Below, piece by piece: positions 47,501-56,400 of a DNA stretch of 64,000 nt. The stretch comes from Pycnococcus provasolii. Taxonomy: Eukaryota > Chlorophyta > Pseudoscourfieldiophyceae > Pseudoscourfieldiales. Location: NCBI GenBank assembly GCA_049487715.1, contig CP150546.1:744001-808000 (forward strand). Reading direction: 5' to 3'. The translations under genes were made by a program, and so were the position numbers. Positions within the stretch are counted from its first letter, which is position 1, and each line of letters starts with the position of its first letter. The notes under the pieces were generated by a model. That model did not search any database. It was not told the DNA's origin and was given only the letters and a program-made list of their open reading frames with translations.

Positions 47501-50394
47501 CACTGCCCCCTCCCATAATTGTCGACGCTGCAGCGCCCGTGGAGGCTGCGAGTCTGTACGGCTTCTACTCGATGTACGGGCTCGTGCCATCTTCAGCTGA
47601 GTCGGTGCCAATCGGTGTACCTGCGCATAACGCGACGGCCAACGAGACGACGGCGGCGGCGCCACCACTGCCCCCTCCCATAATTTTCGACGCTGCAGCG
47701 CCCGTGGAGGCTGCGAGTCTGTACGGCTTCTACTCGATGTACGGCGTCGTGCCATCTTCAGCTGAGTCGGTGCCAATCGGTGTACCTGCGCATAACGTAA
47801 CGTCAACCGAGACGACTACGACAATTGCAATCACGACAACACCACAGGCGCCATCCATGGATACTCTAGCTGAATTTTATGGCCTTTCAGCGCCATTAGT
47901 GCCTGTATCCCAACAATCACCAACAGCATCGACAACAATTCCGATATTGACGACGACAACGACAATATCACTGGCACCTGATGTGCCAGGATCCATGGAT
48001 ACTCTAGCTGAATTTTATGGCCTTTCAGCGCCATTAGTGCCTGTATCCCAACAATCACCAACAGCATCGACAACAATTCCGACATTGACGACGACAACGA
48101 CAATATCACTGGCACCTGATGTGCCAGGAATACCAATCGAATTTTATGGCATCCATTCTCCTCTACCGCCGTCGCCACCGATGCAGCCATTGCCGCCGTC
48201 GCCGCCACCTTCTCCGCTGCCACCGCCGCCTCCGCCCCCTCCGCCGCCTCCGCCATCCCCTCCGCCACAAACGACCGTTACCGGCAAGGTGCTGACATCG
48301 AGCTACTTCGCAGGTTGCATTATATTCCAGGACGACAATGGGAATGTATTCTATGATCCGAGCGAGCGCATGGACATCACGGAATATGGACGATCCACCT
48401 CGGAGGCTGGCGCTTTTGACTTTTCCGTCATTCCAGGCTACGACCTGCGCGTCGAGAGTGATCGCGGCAATCGAACCTGCTCAGACTTTTCGTTAACACT
48501 TCCGCTGACAACCACGCTCGGTGCACCAGGGACGGGCTCTTCGTACTCGATCGTGGTCACACCTTTGACAACAGTTGTGTTGCATGCACTTGAAGATCCA
48601 AGCGTGAATGTGACTGAGGTGGGTATGGGTCAGGCGCTAACTGCAGTGGAAAGTTCGGTGAAAATCGCCATGGGCATTCCTTTCAATGTGCCCATCCTCT
48701 CGTACGATCACTTGGAAGGAATGCTTACGCCAATCACGATCACAAATACCGACGGCGGGCTGTCAAAGGGCTTCTCACGGGAGGCTGTTTCGACGTTTCG
48801 AGCCGTTCTTATACTTCAGATGGTGGTGGAGCTTTTCACAAGATTCATTTCAACTTCATCTGGCTGGAAAGACTTGCTTCTTGCGAGTGAGACTATCTAC
48901 ACCATTTTAGCGAGATTTGTCCTACGATTAGTACCGGTTGAGCTGAGACATCGTCGTGCACTCCTTCAGGCAGATGCGCTGCCAGAGCCAAAGCTTGATT
49001 TAGGTGATTCCGCTGTGCTATTGAATGTGCTAGAGAGTGCAGTCCTAGAGTCGAACATCACGCTCACTGACGAGGAGCGTACAAAAGCCGCCGCCGTGGC
49101 CTCTGTGACCGCGATGGCCACTAGTACTGTCGATGATATCATGTCGACTGTGGCACAGATTACAGTACCAATGAACGAGACGTTGGACACACAGGACGTG
49201 CTTGTGACACTGTATAAACAGTCTTACAAGGCACAGGTGAATCTCACGGGCCTCGTGTCAGATTTGTCATCGGGTGTGATAACGGTCGATGATTTCGAAA
49301 AGGAATCAAAGCGCGTCAACGACACGGATATCGAGCTCTTTATAACACTTCCAGTCCTACCACCACCGCCGCCGCCGCCGTCGCCTCCCCCTCCGCCCCC
49401 GCCAATATCTCCCCCTCCACCACCACCTCCGCCGCCGCCACCACTTCCACCGCCACCGCCACCATCACCTCCCCCGCCACCAAATGGCACAATCACGTAC
49501 CCGCCGGCACCGGTGTCGCCTCCACCATCAGCTACCTCTGACGATGGCGTGAAAAGCGACGACTCTGGAAAGATCGCGGCGATAGCCGTCGTCGTTGGAG
49601 TTGTTGTGCTTGGGATGTGTGGTGGGGTAGGATATCTAGCGTACAAGCAGATAGTCACGCCGCGTAAGCCCCAGTCATTCGAAGACGACATCTTCGCATA
49701 CCCCTTCCCTATAGACGACGAATTTGGAGGCGGGCTAGGACTCTCGACAAATCCAATGCTTATGAATACTGAGGACATGCTTCGACGATATCATCCCGAC
49801 CTAAGCTCACTCGTCGACTTATTCAGTGCACCAGCCCGACAGCTGGGCGAAATTCCACACCACGCAACATCGCCAGTCGCTGGTGAGGTGGAGCTGGCCA
49901 CGCTTGGCGATTCTTTCGAGGCGGAAGACGGCCAACCCTCGCTTGGTTCATTGAACCCACTTTCGGAAATAGGATTAGGAAGTGCTATGGGCGTGGCAGC
50001 TGCCAATCCTATGATGGCAACACAAGCAAGCATGCGAATGTCGGAATTGCCGCCGTCGGAGCCGGCACCACCTGACCCTCTCAAGCAGATGGCGATGGCA
50101 ATGGACACTGAGGACGCTAACGCTCATGCAACTGAAGGACTCGAAATTGAGATGTCCCCTCTTTCGACAGGCGGTTTGGACCACGATGGCGATGCCATGG
50201 TGGCGGATACACAGTACACTCCATATCTACCGCACCCCCCCCTTGATCACGAGCCTGAATCAGACCGCTCGGAGGCCGGAGATCTCCAAAGCCCGCTTGA
50301 TCACCTCGAGCTTGAAGTTTCGCTCGGTGATGATGGCGAAAGCGACCCGTTGGAGATGGACCAGCTGGATTACAGGCGCAACAGCGGACTTTAA
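44560..50394 (+). CDS. Large repeat-containing, Pro-rich type I membrane surface protein
   Basis: From MSAWFTCVVLSLCWSTGAS at 44560 the product is 1,944 residues (in-frame ATGs at 44482 and 44524 would extend it). After the signal peptide comes a short YGMYG-rich segment. Eighteen 53- or 54-residue repeats follow, with core YGFYSVYGL, SPPESVLIGLPVQ, NATANETT and PLLPPIIFD. Then come two 46-residue repeats (MDTLAEFYGLSAPLVPV) and a poly-Pro/Ser spacer. A folded module (DDNGNVFYDPSERMDITEYG..VTPLTTVV) follows; it resembles bacterial-type surface modules ending in TPLTT. Then come an alpha-helical segment, a second poly-Pro spacer, one membrane helix (IAAIAVVVGVVVLGMCGGVG, near 1671) and an acidic cytosolic tail of about 245 residues. 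Two N-glycosylation sequons in most repeats point to heavy glycosylation. Function unknown; cell-wall-like adhesion or sensing is a guess. Confidence 0.82.
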   Translation: MSAWFTCVVLSLCWSTGASEQAKQPVSLLTRQLQVISTSNTDSARGSHKNGRGFEGAHAEDVVRWSTEDTLRRGRTLLNKTSYDEQDLITQLLAEKKQEATSMYGMYGMYGFYNAPIDPLPEHPILETTTPATQKTKAPADGANLYGFYSVYGLAPSPPESVLIGLPVQNATANETTAAPLLPPIIFDAAAPVEATSFYSFYSVYGLASSPPESVLIGLPVQNATANETTAAPLLPPIIFDKAAPVEATSFYSFYSMYGLVPSPPESVLIGLPVQNATANETTAAPLLPPIIFDAAAPVEATSFYSFYSMYGLVPSPPESVLIGLPVQNATANETTAAPLLPPIIFDAASPVEATSFYSFYSMYGLVPSPPESVLIGLPVQNATANETTATAPLLPPIIFDAAAPVEAASLYGFYSVYGLVPSPPESVLIGLPVQNATANETTAAPLLPPIIFDAASPVETASLYGFYSMYGLVPSPPESVLIGLPVQNATANETTAAPLLPPIIFDAAAPVEAASLYGFYSVYGLVPSPPESVLIGLPVQNATANETTAAPLLPPIIFDAAAPVEAASLYGFYSVYGLVPSPPESVLIGLPVQNATANETTAAAPLLPPIIFDAAAPVEATSFYSFYSMYGLVPSPPESVLIGLPVQNATANETTAAAPLLPPIIFDAAAPVEAASLYGFYSMYGLVPSPPESVLIGLPVQNATANETTAAPLLPPIIFDEATPVETASLYGFYSVYGLVPSPPESVLIGLPVQNATANETTAAPLLPPIIFDAAAPVEAASLYGFYSMYGLVPSPPESVLIGLPVQNATANETTAAAPLLPPIIFDAAAPVEATSFYSFYSMYGLVPSPPESVLIGLPVQNATANETTAAPLLPPIIFDAAAPVEAASLYGFYSVYGLVPSPPESVLIGLPVQNATANETTAAPLLPPIIFDAAAPVEAASLYGFYSMYGLVPSPPESVLIGLPVQNATANETTAAAPPLPPPIIVDAAAPVEAASLYGFYSMYGLVPSSAESVPIGVPAHNATANETTAAAPPLPPPIIFDAAAPVEAASLYGFYSMYGVVPSSAESVPIGVPAHNVTSTETTTTIAITTTPQAPSMDTLAEFYGLSAPLVPVSQQSPTASTTIPILTTTTTISLAPDVPGSMDTLAEFYGLSAPLVPVSQQSPTASTTIPTLTTTTTISLAPDVPGIPIEFYGIHSPLPPSPPMQPLPPSPPPSPLPPPPPPPPPPPPSPPPQTTVTGKVLTSSYFAGCIIFQDDNGNVFYDPSERMDITEYGRSTSEAGAFDFSVIPGYDLRVESDRGNRTCSDFSLTLPLTTTLGAPGTGSSYSIVVTPLTTVVLHALEDPSVNVTEVGMGQALTAVESSVKIAMGIPFNVPILSYDHLEGMLTPITITNTDGGLSKGFSREAVSTFRAVLILQMVVELFTRFISTSSGWKDLLLASETIYTILARFVLRLVPVELRHRRALLQADALPEPKLDLGDSAVLLNVLESAVLESNITLTDEERTKAAAVASVTAMATSTVDDIMSTVAQITVPMNETLDTQDVLVTLYKQSYKAQVNLTGLVSDLSSGVITVDDFEKESKRVNDTDIELFITLPVLPPPPPPPSPPPPPPPISPPPPPPPPPPPLPPPPPPSPPPPPNGTITYPPAPVSPPPSATSDDGVKSDDSGKIAAIAVVVGVVVLGMCGGVGYLAYKQIVTPRKPQSFEDDIFAYPFPIDDEFGGGLGLSTNPMLMNTEDMLRRYHPDLSSLVDLFSAPARQLGEIPHHATSPVAGEVELATLGDSFEAEDGQPSLGSLNPLSEIGLGSAMGVAAANPMMATQASMRMSELPPSEPAPPDPLKQMAMAMDTEDANAHATEGLEIEMSPLSTGGLDHDGDAMVADTQYTPYLPHPPLDHEPESDRSEAGDLQSPLDHLELEVSLGDDGESDPLEMDQLDYRRNSGL
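44992..47856 (+). repeat. 18-copy tandem repeat, 159 to 162-bp unit
   Basis: CCGCCGGAGT recurs every 159 bp, with single-codon length changes (TTAA/TTAAA before PLL). The middle copies are almost identical at DNA level; the last two or three (PSSAESVPIGVPAHN) are diverged. Variation is modular, alternating LYGFYS/FYSFYS and SVYG/SMYG. Confidence 0.95.
47857..48132 (+). repeat. Two tandem 138-bp units
   Basis: Units at 47857-47994 and 47995-48132 encode nearly identical 46-residue segments. A partial third echo (IEFYGIHSPLPP) follows. Confidence 0.9.
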
Positions 50395-50562
50395 TTCAAC
50401 TCACGGGAACCTTGTCTGAAGGCGCAGACCTTTGAACGCTCACCACCACTCAATTCTCACCCCTTTCGCGATTCGATGGTCACTCGTGCAGATTCGTTTA
50501 TAAGTAAATGATACTTACATAATTTCTTTCATCAAAACAGACATTAATATTGTTAATATGTG

Positions 50563-52884
50563 TCACAGAGCATTCTTGTCGTCGCAATCACACACGACGT
50601 CATCGTCGCATTTGATCCACCCACTGTCCAAGCCATTATTGAGAATGCCAGCAAGGGAGGAAGTCACGGCTCCTGCAGGAAGCATCGACGCCGGCAGTGC
50701 AGATAATGGCTCAAATCGCACCAGCAACCCTCGTCTAAATATCATGTACATTAGCTCAAACGTCGACGACATCAATAGAATGCGCGCCTTTCCTGAACGC
50801 TCCTTGCTAGCCGCATGTGTGACCGCCCGTGCGCAAACGTTTGCAAGTGCTTTCACCTCGACCAAATCATGCTCGTTCCACGACCCATCTGCCTTCATCA
50901 CTCTCTGATAGCAATAGCATCTTGCAGGTCGTCCCGCGACAAGTACTAGAGCGCGCGAGTCTTCACATCCGTCATTATCTGCGGGAAGTACCTCCAGGAT
51001 TTCGAGCATCCGTTTTCGTGTGCGAGATGTGGAAGCGTCGTCATCCGAACTCAGTGCAACAAGGCGCTTTCTCACCTCGTCAAATGCGCGCGGGTCATCC
51101 ATCCACGCCGGTGATGCGTCAGTGGCTGGACGAAGCATCTGCCAAAGACCTGGCCTGGGCATGTCTTTCGATTCCTCCACCAACAATTCGATTGCTTTGA
51201 ACGCTGGGATGGCATCTCCTTCAAGCTTCAGGCTCGAGGGAGAAAATAGAACGTCGCCGCGGAACAGCACTCCAACCAGCATCGGGCTACTATCTGCAAG
51301 CACACGCGCCCAGTCAACATCAGCACGCGCAACACCGAACAGAAGCTGTTGAGCCGTTTTGTCTACTGCCACCTCGCGCTCGCGCAATGCTCCAGCGCTT
51401 GCAGAACGCACGCGCCATCCGGTATCTCGAAGTGCAGATGCCATCTCGGAGCCGCCCGGTGCCTGAATGTCGACAAGTGCCCGATTCTCTGACCTTTTCG
51501 ACGAGTTGTCGATACCGTTGTCTATACGGTTGTCGTTGTCGTCGTCACTATCGCCAGCTTCGTGCGCTTCATCGCGAACAGAGTTTAGCCCGGTCATCAG
51601 CCGTCGCAGTGCCCTAAGTCGCGCAGCTCGTGCCGCGACAGGCCTCTGATGCGAAAGTACTTCACGGAAACCGCATGCAGGCAGGCTTTGCTCCGCTGCA
51701 ACGAACGTGGACGTTGCATCGTCCTCGCCAGTATGTCGTGCCGCCTCTGCGAGTGCAAGTCGTGCGACATCCAAAAGCATTTCTGCACACCGCGCTCGCA
51801 TGTCTGGCCTGTTACCGAAAACGGCCATTGACGGATCTGCATTTATTTCCAGCACGTTAATGCCAATCGCCGGCTCACCGACGTTCCCTGGCTCGTCTGG
51901 TGCCGAGAGCAGCACGTCAAGGCCGAAGAGCTCGCAGGATCCAGCGATTGGGAAAAAGCCTAGGGGTGGCCCGCCAAGCGCAGCACCGAAGACGGTTTCT
52001 GCCGCATCTGCGAGCGAAGCTTGCAGCCATTTGTACATGCCAGTTGCATTCGAGAATGTGGCACGGAGGTGCTCGTGATCATCCCACAATGCCTCACATG
52101 CCTCTGGCAGCCCAAGCTCAATGTCACGATCCCCATCCCCGTCCTCTTGGGCCGCCTGTACGCAGTGGTTCGTCACGTGCGCGGCGCGGTTGTCCAGGTC
52201 TGTGGCGTCATACGCCGTTGCAGACAGCAACACGACGGCGTGTTCGTGCACGAGCACGCGAACGTCGCCGACGCAAAGCACGTGCACGCGTACGTGAAAC
52301 TTTCGGCGACTGAGCAGCAAAGGTTTCGCGACGTAGCGCTGCAATACAAACGTGGCGTCAGGTTGCGCCTCCCGCGATGCCACGGCGCGTCTCCACGAGC
52401 TCGTGTCGCTTGCGTCCGCAACAACGAGTCCTCGCCCTCGGTTTCCTTCGGAAGGCTTGAGAATCCATACGCCACCTGTTTGTCTCGCCCTGTCGAAGCA
52501 GCCTTCGTCGTCCTCGCCATCGAGGACGTGTGTTGTTGGAAGTATATTTTTGAGCTTGTCAGCTGCTTGTGTGTTTCGGTCGGCGAGTCGTGCAAGCTCC
52601 GCCTTGCGCGTCACAGATGTTCGCAAGTAGTACGCGGTGGCTTGTGCGGAGTTGGCGAGTACCAACGGCCAGTTGATATCCGCAGACTTGGCCCACGTCA
52701 AGATTGTGACGTGTCGCGTGCCGTTGTCGTTGTCGCCGTCGTCGTTGACGTGAACTTGAAGTCTGCTTATAGCGTTTTTGACGAGATCGATCTCGTACGA
52801 CGTTGACGGGTGGTACACGACCGCATAGTGCTTCTTCTTGTCGTGTTCCGATGAACACGTGCTTCCTGAGGACATACGGTGCAA
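50563..52884 (-). CDS. Tubulin-tyrosine-ligase-like (TTL family) protein
   Basis: The 773-residue product contains an ATP-grasp TTL core at about 60-375. The motifs are VWILKPSEGNRGRGL (139-153), VLQRYVAKPLLLSRRKFHVRVHVL (180-203), HVTNHCVQ (236-243), CELFGLDVLLS and NVLEINADPSM (343-353, Glu346 and Asn348 as metal ligands). The HxTNHCxQ string and the N-terminal NWPLVLANS..AYYLR resemble TTL proper and Pby1-type proteins. In most TTLs the KFDxR motif has Asp; here it is His (KFHVRV), which may alter ATP handling. The C-terminal half (about 480-640) has VDWARVLADSSP and further segments resembling the N-terminal subdomain, so a partial internal duplication is possible. Substrate (tubulin tyrosination, glutamylation or other) is unknown. 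ATGs at 52884 and 52875 are both possible starts. Confidence 0.82.
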   Translation of the reverse strand: MHRMSSGSTCSSEHDKKKHYAVVYHPSTSYEIDLVKNAISRLQVHVNDDGDNDNGTRHVTILTWAKSADINWPLVLANSAQATAYYLRTSVTRKAELARLADRNTQAADKLKNILPTTHVLDGEDDEGCFDRARQTGGVWILKPSEGNRGRGLVVADASDTSSWRRAVASREAQPDATFVLQRYVAKPLLLSRRKFHVRVHVLCVGDVRVLVHEHAVVLLSATAYDATDLDNRAAHVTNHCVQAAQEDGDGDRDIELGLPEACEALWDDHEHLRATFSNATGMYKWLQASLADAAETVFGAALGGPPLGFFPIAGSCELFGLDVLLSAPDEPGNVGEPAIGINVLEINADPSMAVFGNRPDMRARCAEMLLDVARLALAEAARHTGEDDATSTFVAAEQSLPACGFREVLSHQRPVAARAARLRALRRLMTGLNSVRDEAHEAGDSDDDNDNRIDNGIDNSSKRSENRALVDIQAPGGSEMASALRDTGWRVRSASAGALREREVAVDKTAQQLLFGVARADVDWARVLADSSPMLVGVLFRGDVLFSPSSLKLEGDAIPAFKAIELLVEESKDMPRPGLWQMLRPATDASPAWMDDPRAFDEVRKRLVALSSDDDASTSRTRKRMLEILEVLPADNDGCEDSRALVLVAGRPARCYCYQRVMKADGSWNEHDLVEVKALANVCARAVTHAASKERSGKARILLMSSTFELMYMIFRRGLLVRFEPLSALPASMLPAGAVTSSLAGILNNGLDSGWIKCDDDVVCDCDDKNAL

Positions 52885-53412
52885 GCCTTAATAGGCGCAA
52901 AAAGAGTGAAGCACGAAGTATGTGTATGCGATCAAGTCTCCATCACCAACCGGCCGGCACCAACCGGAACGAACGAACGATCAAGTTGTTTGACTTGGCT
53001 TCGTAAATTCCACGATCAAGGGAAAGGGCGCGTAACCAAACCTCCGTCCAGTTATAGGTATTCCAGTAAAATTTCCGTCGCGCACGGCCGAAAGCGTGCA
53101 AAGAGCTTGCAAGAGACTTGCATAGTTGCAAGTTGGCGACTTCGCAGCCGTTGTAGCATCACAATGATTAAGGTGGTCAAGAGACCAAGCTTGGAAGGGT
53201 AAAGTTTATGATGATGATGATCTTGCGCGTGTCTGTGAAGAATCAAACAGAGAATCTCTCCCCGACCGGTATTCCTAGGGTACGGGGTGGGCCCTCCCGG
53301 TCCCGGTATAAATGCGTGCCTAATTATTTGCTCCACGTCAGCTCATCCATCATCCACCTTTTTTGAAACACGAAACAAATAAATTGCTCATCCTTCGTTC
53401 GCTCAGCTCAAG
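52885..53412. promoter_or_regulatory. Divergent promoter, TTL-like gene and membrane fusion gene
   Basis: 528 bp between two outward starts. It contains CGAACGAACGA words and, on the right side, a TATA-like element (53307-53313). No gene is visible. Confidence 0.5.
53307..53313 (+). promoter_or_regulatory. TATA-box-like TATAAAT
   Basis: Lies 100 bp upstream of the ATG at 53413, in GC-rich surroundings, with a C/T/A-rich start-like region about 30 bp downstream. Confidence 0.4.
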
Positions 53413-56400
53413 ATGCCTCTACTGTGTCTCTTGGAAATATGCTACGTGTATGCCCTCGCGTACGTGCTCTCTCTTCTCATCCACGAAAGTGCACACTTCG
53501 CAAGCCTAGTCTGCTTCACACGAGTGCCAATCAACGCAATCTCAATCAACACACAACCTAGCGCTGTCATTTGTTTTGTTCTCACAGGCGGCTTGTCGCG
53601 TTCGGCGGCGCAGCGTTTGCACCCGTCGGTTCGCGTCGTGCACAGCCACTTTCAACTTCTTACGACACCTCAAAAGGTGGTGACGCACACGGTGGGCATA
53701 CTGGCATCCTTCTCTCTGGCTCTTTGGGCTTGCAGCCAAGCAGATTCTCCAGCATCATGTGCTGTCGCGGCAGCTTGCGTCGCCGTGACGGTCGGGAGTG
53801 TCGTTACCGACCTAATCAAGCCGGTACTTTCAGTCACCATGAGCAACGAATTCCAGTGTGGCAACTTTGGCGCGTTCGTCCTCGCTGACACGCTGGACTC
53901 TGCGCTTGCTGCAGCAGATAGACTCGCGCAAAGCGTCAAAATGCTTCAGGCTATGGCAGCTACTACGGCAGTGCGCGGTGGACAGTCGGGAGGTATCGTC
54001 ACCCTCGTCCGTGAAGGCGATGACAGTAGGTGCAAAGCAGTTCGATATCGGCACGTTCCCACGAAGCGCGGGGATGTTTCTATCGGCCTAGCCAACGGCT
54101 TCCGACATAGGCTCAGGAGGAGCAAGGCTGCAAACGACAAAGGGCACGCAGCGTTTCTGGGGCACACGCGCTTTGCCACGAGCTCAACGCCGAGCAGCTT
54201 TGAGGCACACCCCCATGTATTTCGAATTGATGGTCGTCCCACGCCTCTCGAGGAGACGCGGCGCATCTTCGGGTGGAGACGACTAACCTCGGACGCGTCG
54301 TGGACGAAGTACGCAGTCGAGCGCACGGAGACTTACATAACTCATAACGGAGACTTCGACTTCTACCCACTCTTTGGCAACGTGGTGTCGCAGGGTGATA
54401 TCGGAGCGTGGCTTTGCCGTGTGCTTGGCGTGGATGCCCAGAAGCTGCCTGACTGCGACAGCGTGAAGATCGCCGGCGTACTTGAACTGCTCCGCACGCA
54501 AGGGGTATGGGCGCTGTCTATCCGACTGGCGTATGTACAGCTGTGCGCTGCACGGGATATCGACGATGCCATCAACCTGATTCTCACGCCTGACGATCTT
54601 GTGAATATCGCGGCAGAAGCGGATGTCGTATTTGGTGAGCATGCCACGCGGCAGGGAGCGGAATGCTGGACCGATGAGGCAATCAATAGTCTGACTTCTC
54701 ACCTCGCACAGACAGCATTCTCCTCCAAACCGTTCCTTCAAAAGCTCACAGCCAGCAATATTGAGACAGCCATGGCGAGTGCCGCATTGCATAATTTCCT
54801 GTACGGCGACCTGTACCGTGCGCTGAGCGTCTTTCTAGCGCATGCGGTTGGTTCGTTCGGCCTGTCTGCCACCTCCACGCTTGATCCCAATGTCGTGGTA
54901 CTTGCATCTCGCGGGCAACCTATGTCCCTTTCGTTCGCGCCAAAGAATGGCGCAATACTTTGGGGAAGTGAGGTGACTGCGCAGATGAATGCGCCACTTC
55001 CGAAGCGCCGCTCAACGACAGGAAATGCGACATATCCCTTGCACGATCAGCATGACGTCGAGGCAGCCGTGTCCAAGTTTGCTTCAGTCGTGACCACAGG
55101 CACGAATGAAGATCTTGAAAACGAGAGAGGTCGAGGAACGCACTTTGCAGACGCATCTTGGCGAGGAGGTAGCACATCGTCAGACACGTTGGACAGCGCT
55201 TCTCTCGGCAACACCAACAGTGAAGACGATAGAGTGAGCTTCCGGCATGATATGGACGAGTGCAATGGCGAGGTGATCGAGCTTGATGTGGGAAAACGAT
55301 CGCATGCGGCCTGGTTCACCTCGCGTGGCCGTAGTACACGCTTCCAGCCATTTCCGCACAGCTCTGGAATGCCAGAGCTGTGGATGCGAGCTATGCGTCA
55401 ACACGGCCTGGCGGGATCTGCTGACTCTGTACCTTCGCGTTCACTTAACACAGAATTCATGCAGTCTGCAGACAGCACAAACGTGGACGAATTTAACGAC
55501 GATTGCATTGGCGTTGATGTCGAAGATGCACCGGGATATGGAACTGCACGTATTCGCCACCTAGGCGATGCCGCCGAACCTTCAGAGTTTGTTTCACCCG
55601 CCTCTCTAATTGAGCTTGGCAACAACTCGTACATTTCCCAACAACCTGTTGTTGAGAGCCTGCAGAGATTAGCCGTGCCAAGCGCTTGTGATTTGGTTGG
55701 AAACGATCTTGCCGATGTTCCGATGGTACTCAATAAGATTCGCGAGTCATGGAAAGACAGTTCCTCATACAATGTCAAGACAGCGCGCAACTTCTACGCG
55801 GCAATCAGAGAGGCTGTGTTACGCAAGCTTCACGCCACTTCTGATTCGCTTTCGGATGTGGCTTCAGAGCGCGTCGCCGTTGACGTGCTCGTAACGGGTG
55901 TGGAGGTCTCGCTGTGGGTTGGTGAGCAGTTTGCAAGTGACCTGCAAAACCTCTTCCCGTGCCTGCGCGTAATTCCCGTCTCCGCGAATAAGGTAATCGG
56001 TGTCCTTAGCAACTCGAAGGGATCGTTCGCCATGACTGGGTTTTCTTTCTGCAGCGTCAACATCGATCTGAAAAGAACAATCGTGGTAGCGCTGAGCCAC
56101 AGCGGACAAACGTTTCCAACCATGCACGCCACGCACGCTCTCGCAGGCTTGTTACCGCCAGACCGCCTTTTCGTCGTTGCGGGGAGCGTGGACTCGAAGA
56201 TGGCTCAGGCTGTTGGACAATACGTGTACAAAGGCTGCCCGTGGAAGGGCTGCGTTTTCGACACGATGGCAGGCTGGCGACCATCTGAGCCATGTTCGTT
56301 GAGCGTGCTGGCAATGCACCACACACTTACAGAGTTGATGCTCTACATCGTGGAGAGGACGCATCGTGATCGCCGTGATGGCGGATTGAATACAACAAAA

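Noticed and set aside
44992-47856. CRISPR-like regular repetition
   Set aside because: The whole unit is repeated, coding and in frame; there are no unique spacers, and the genome is eukaryotic.
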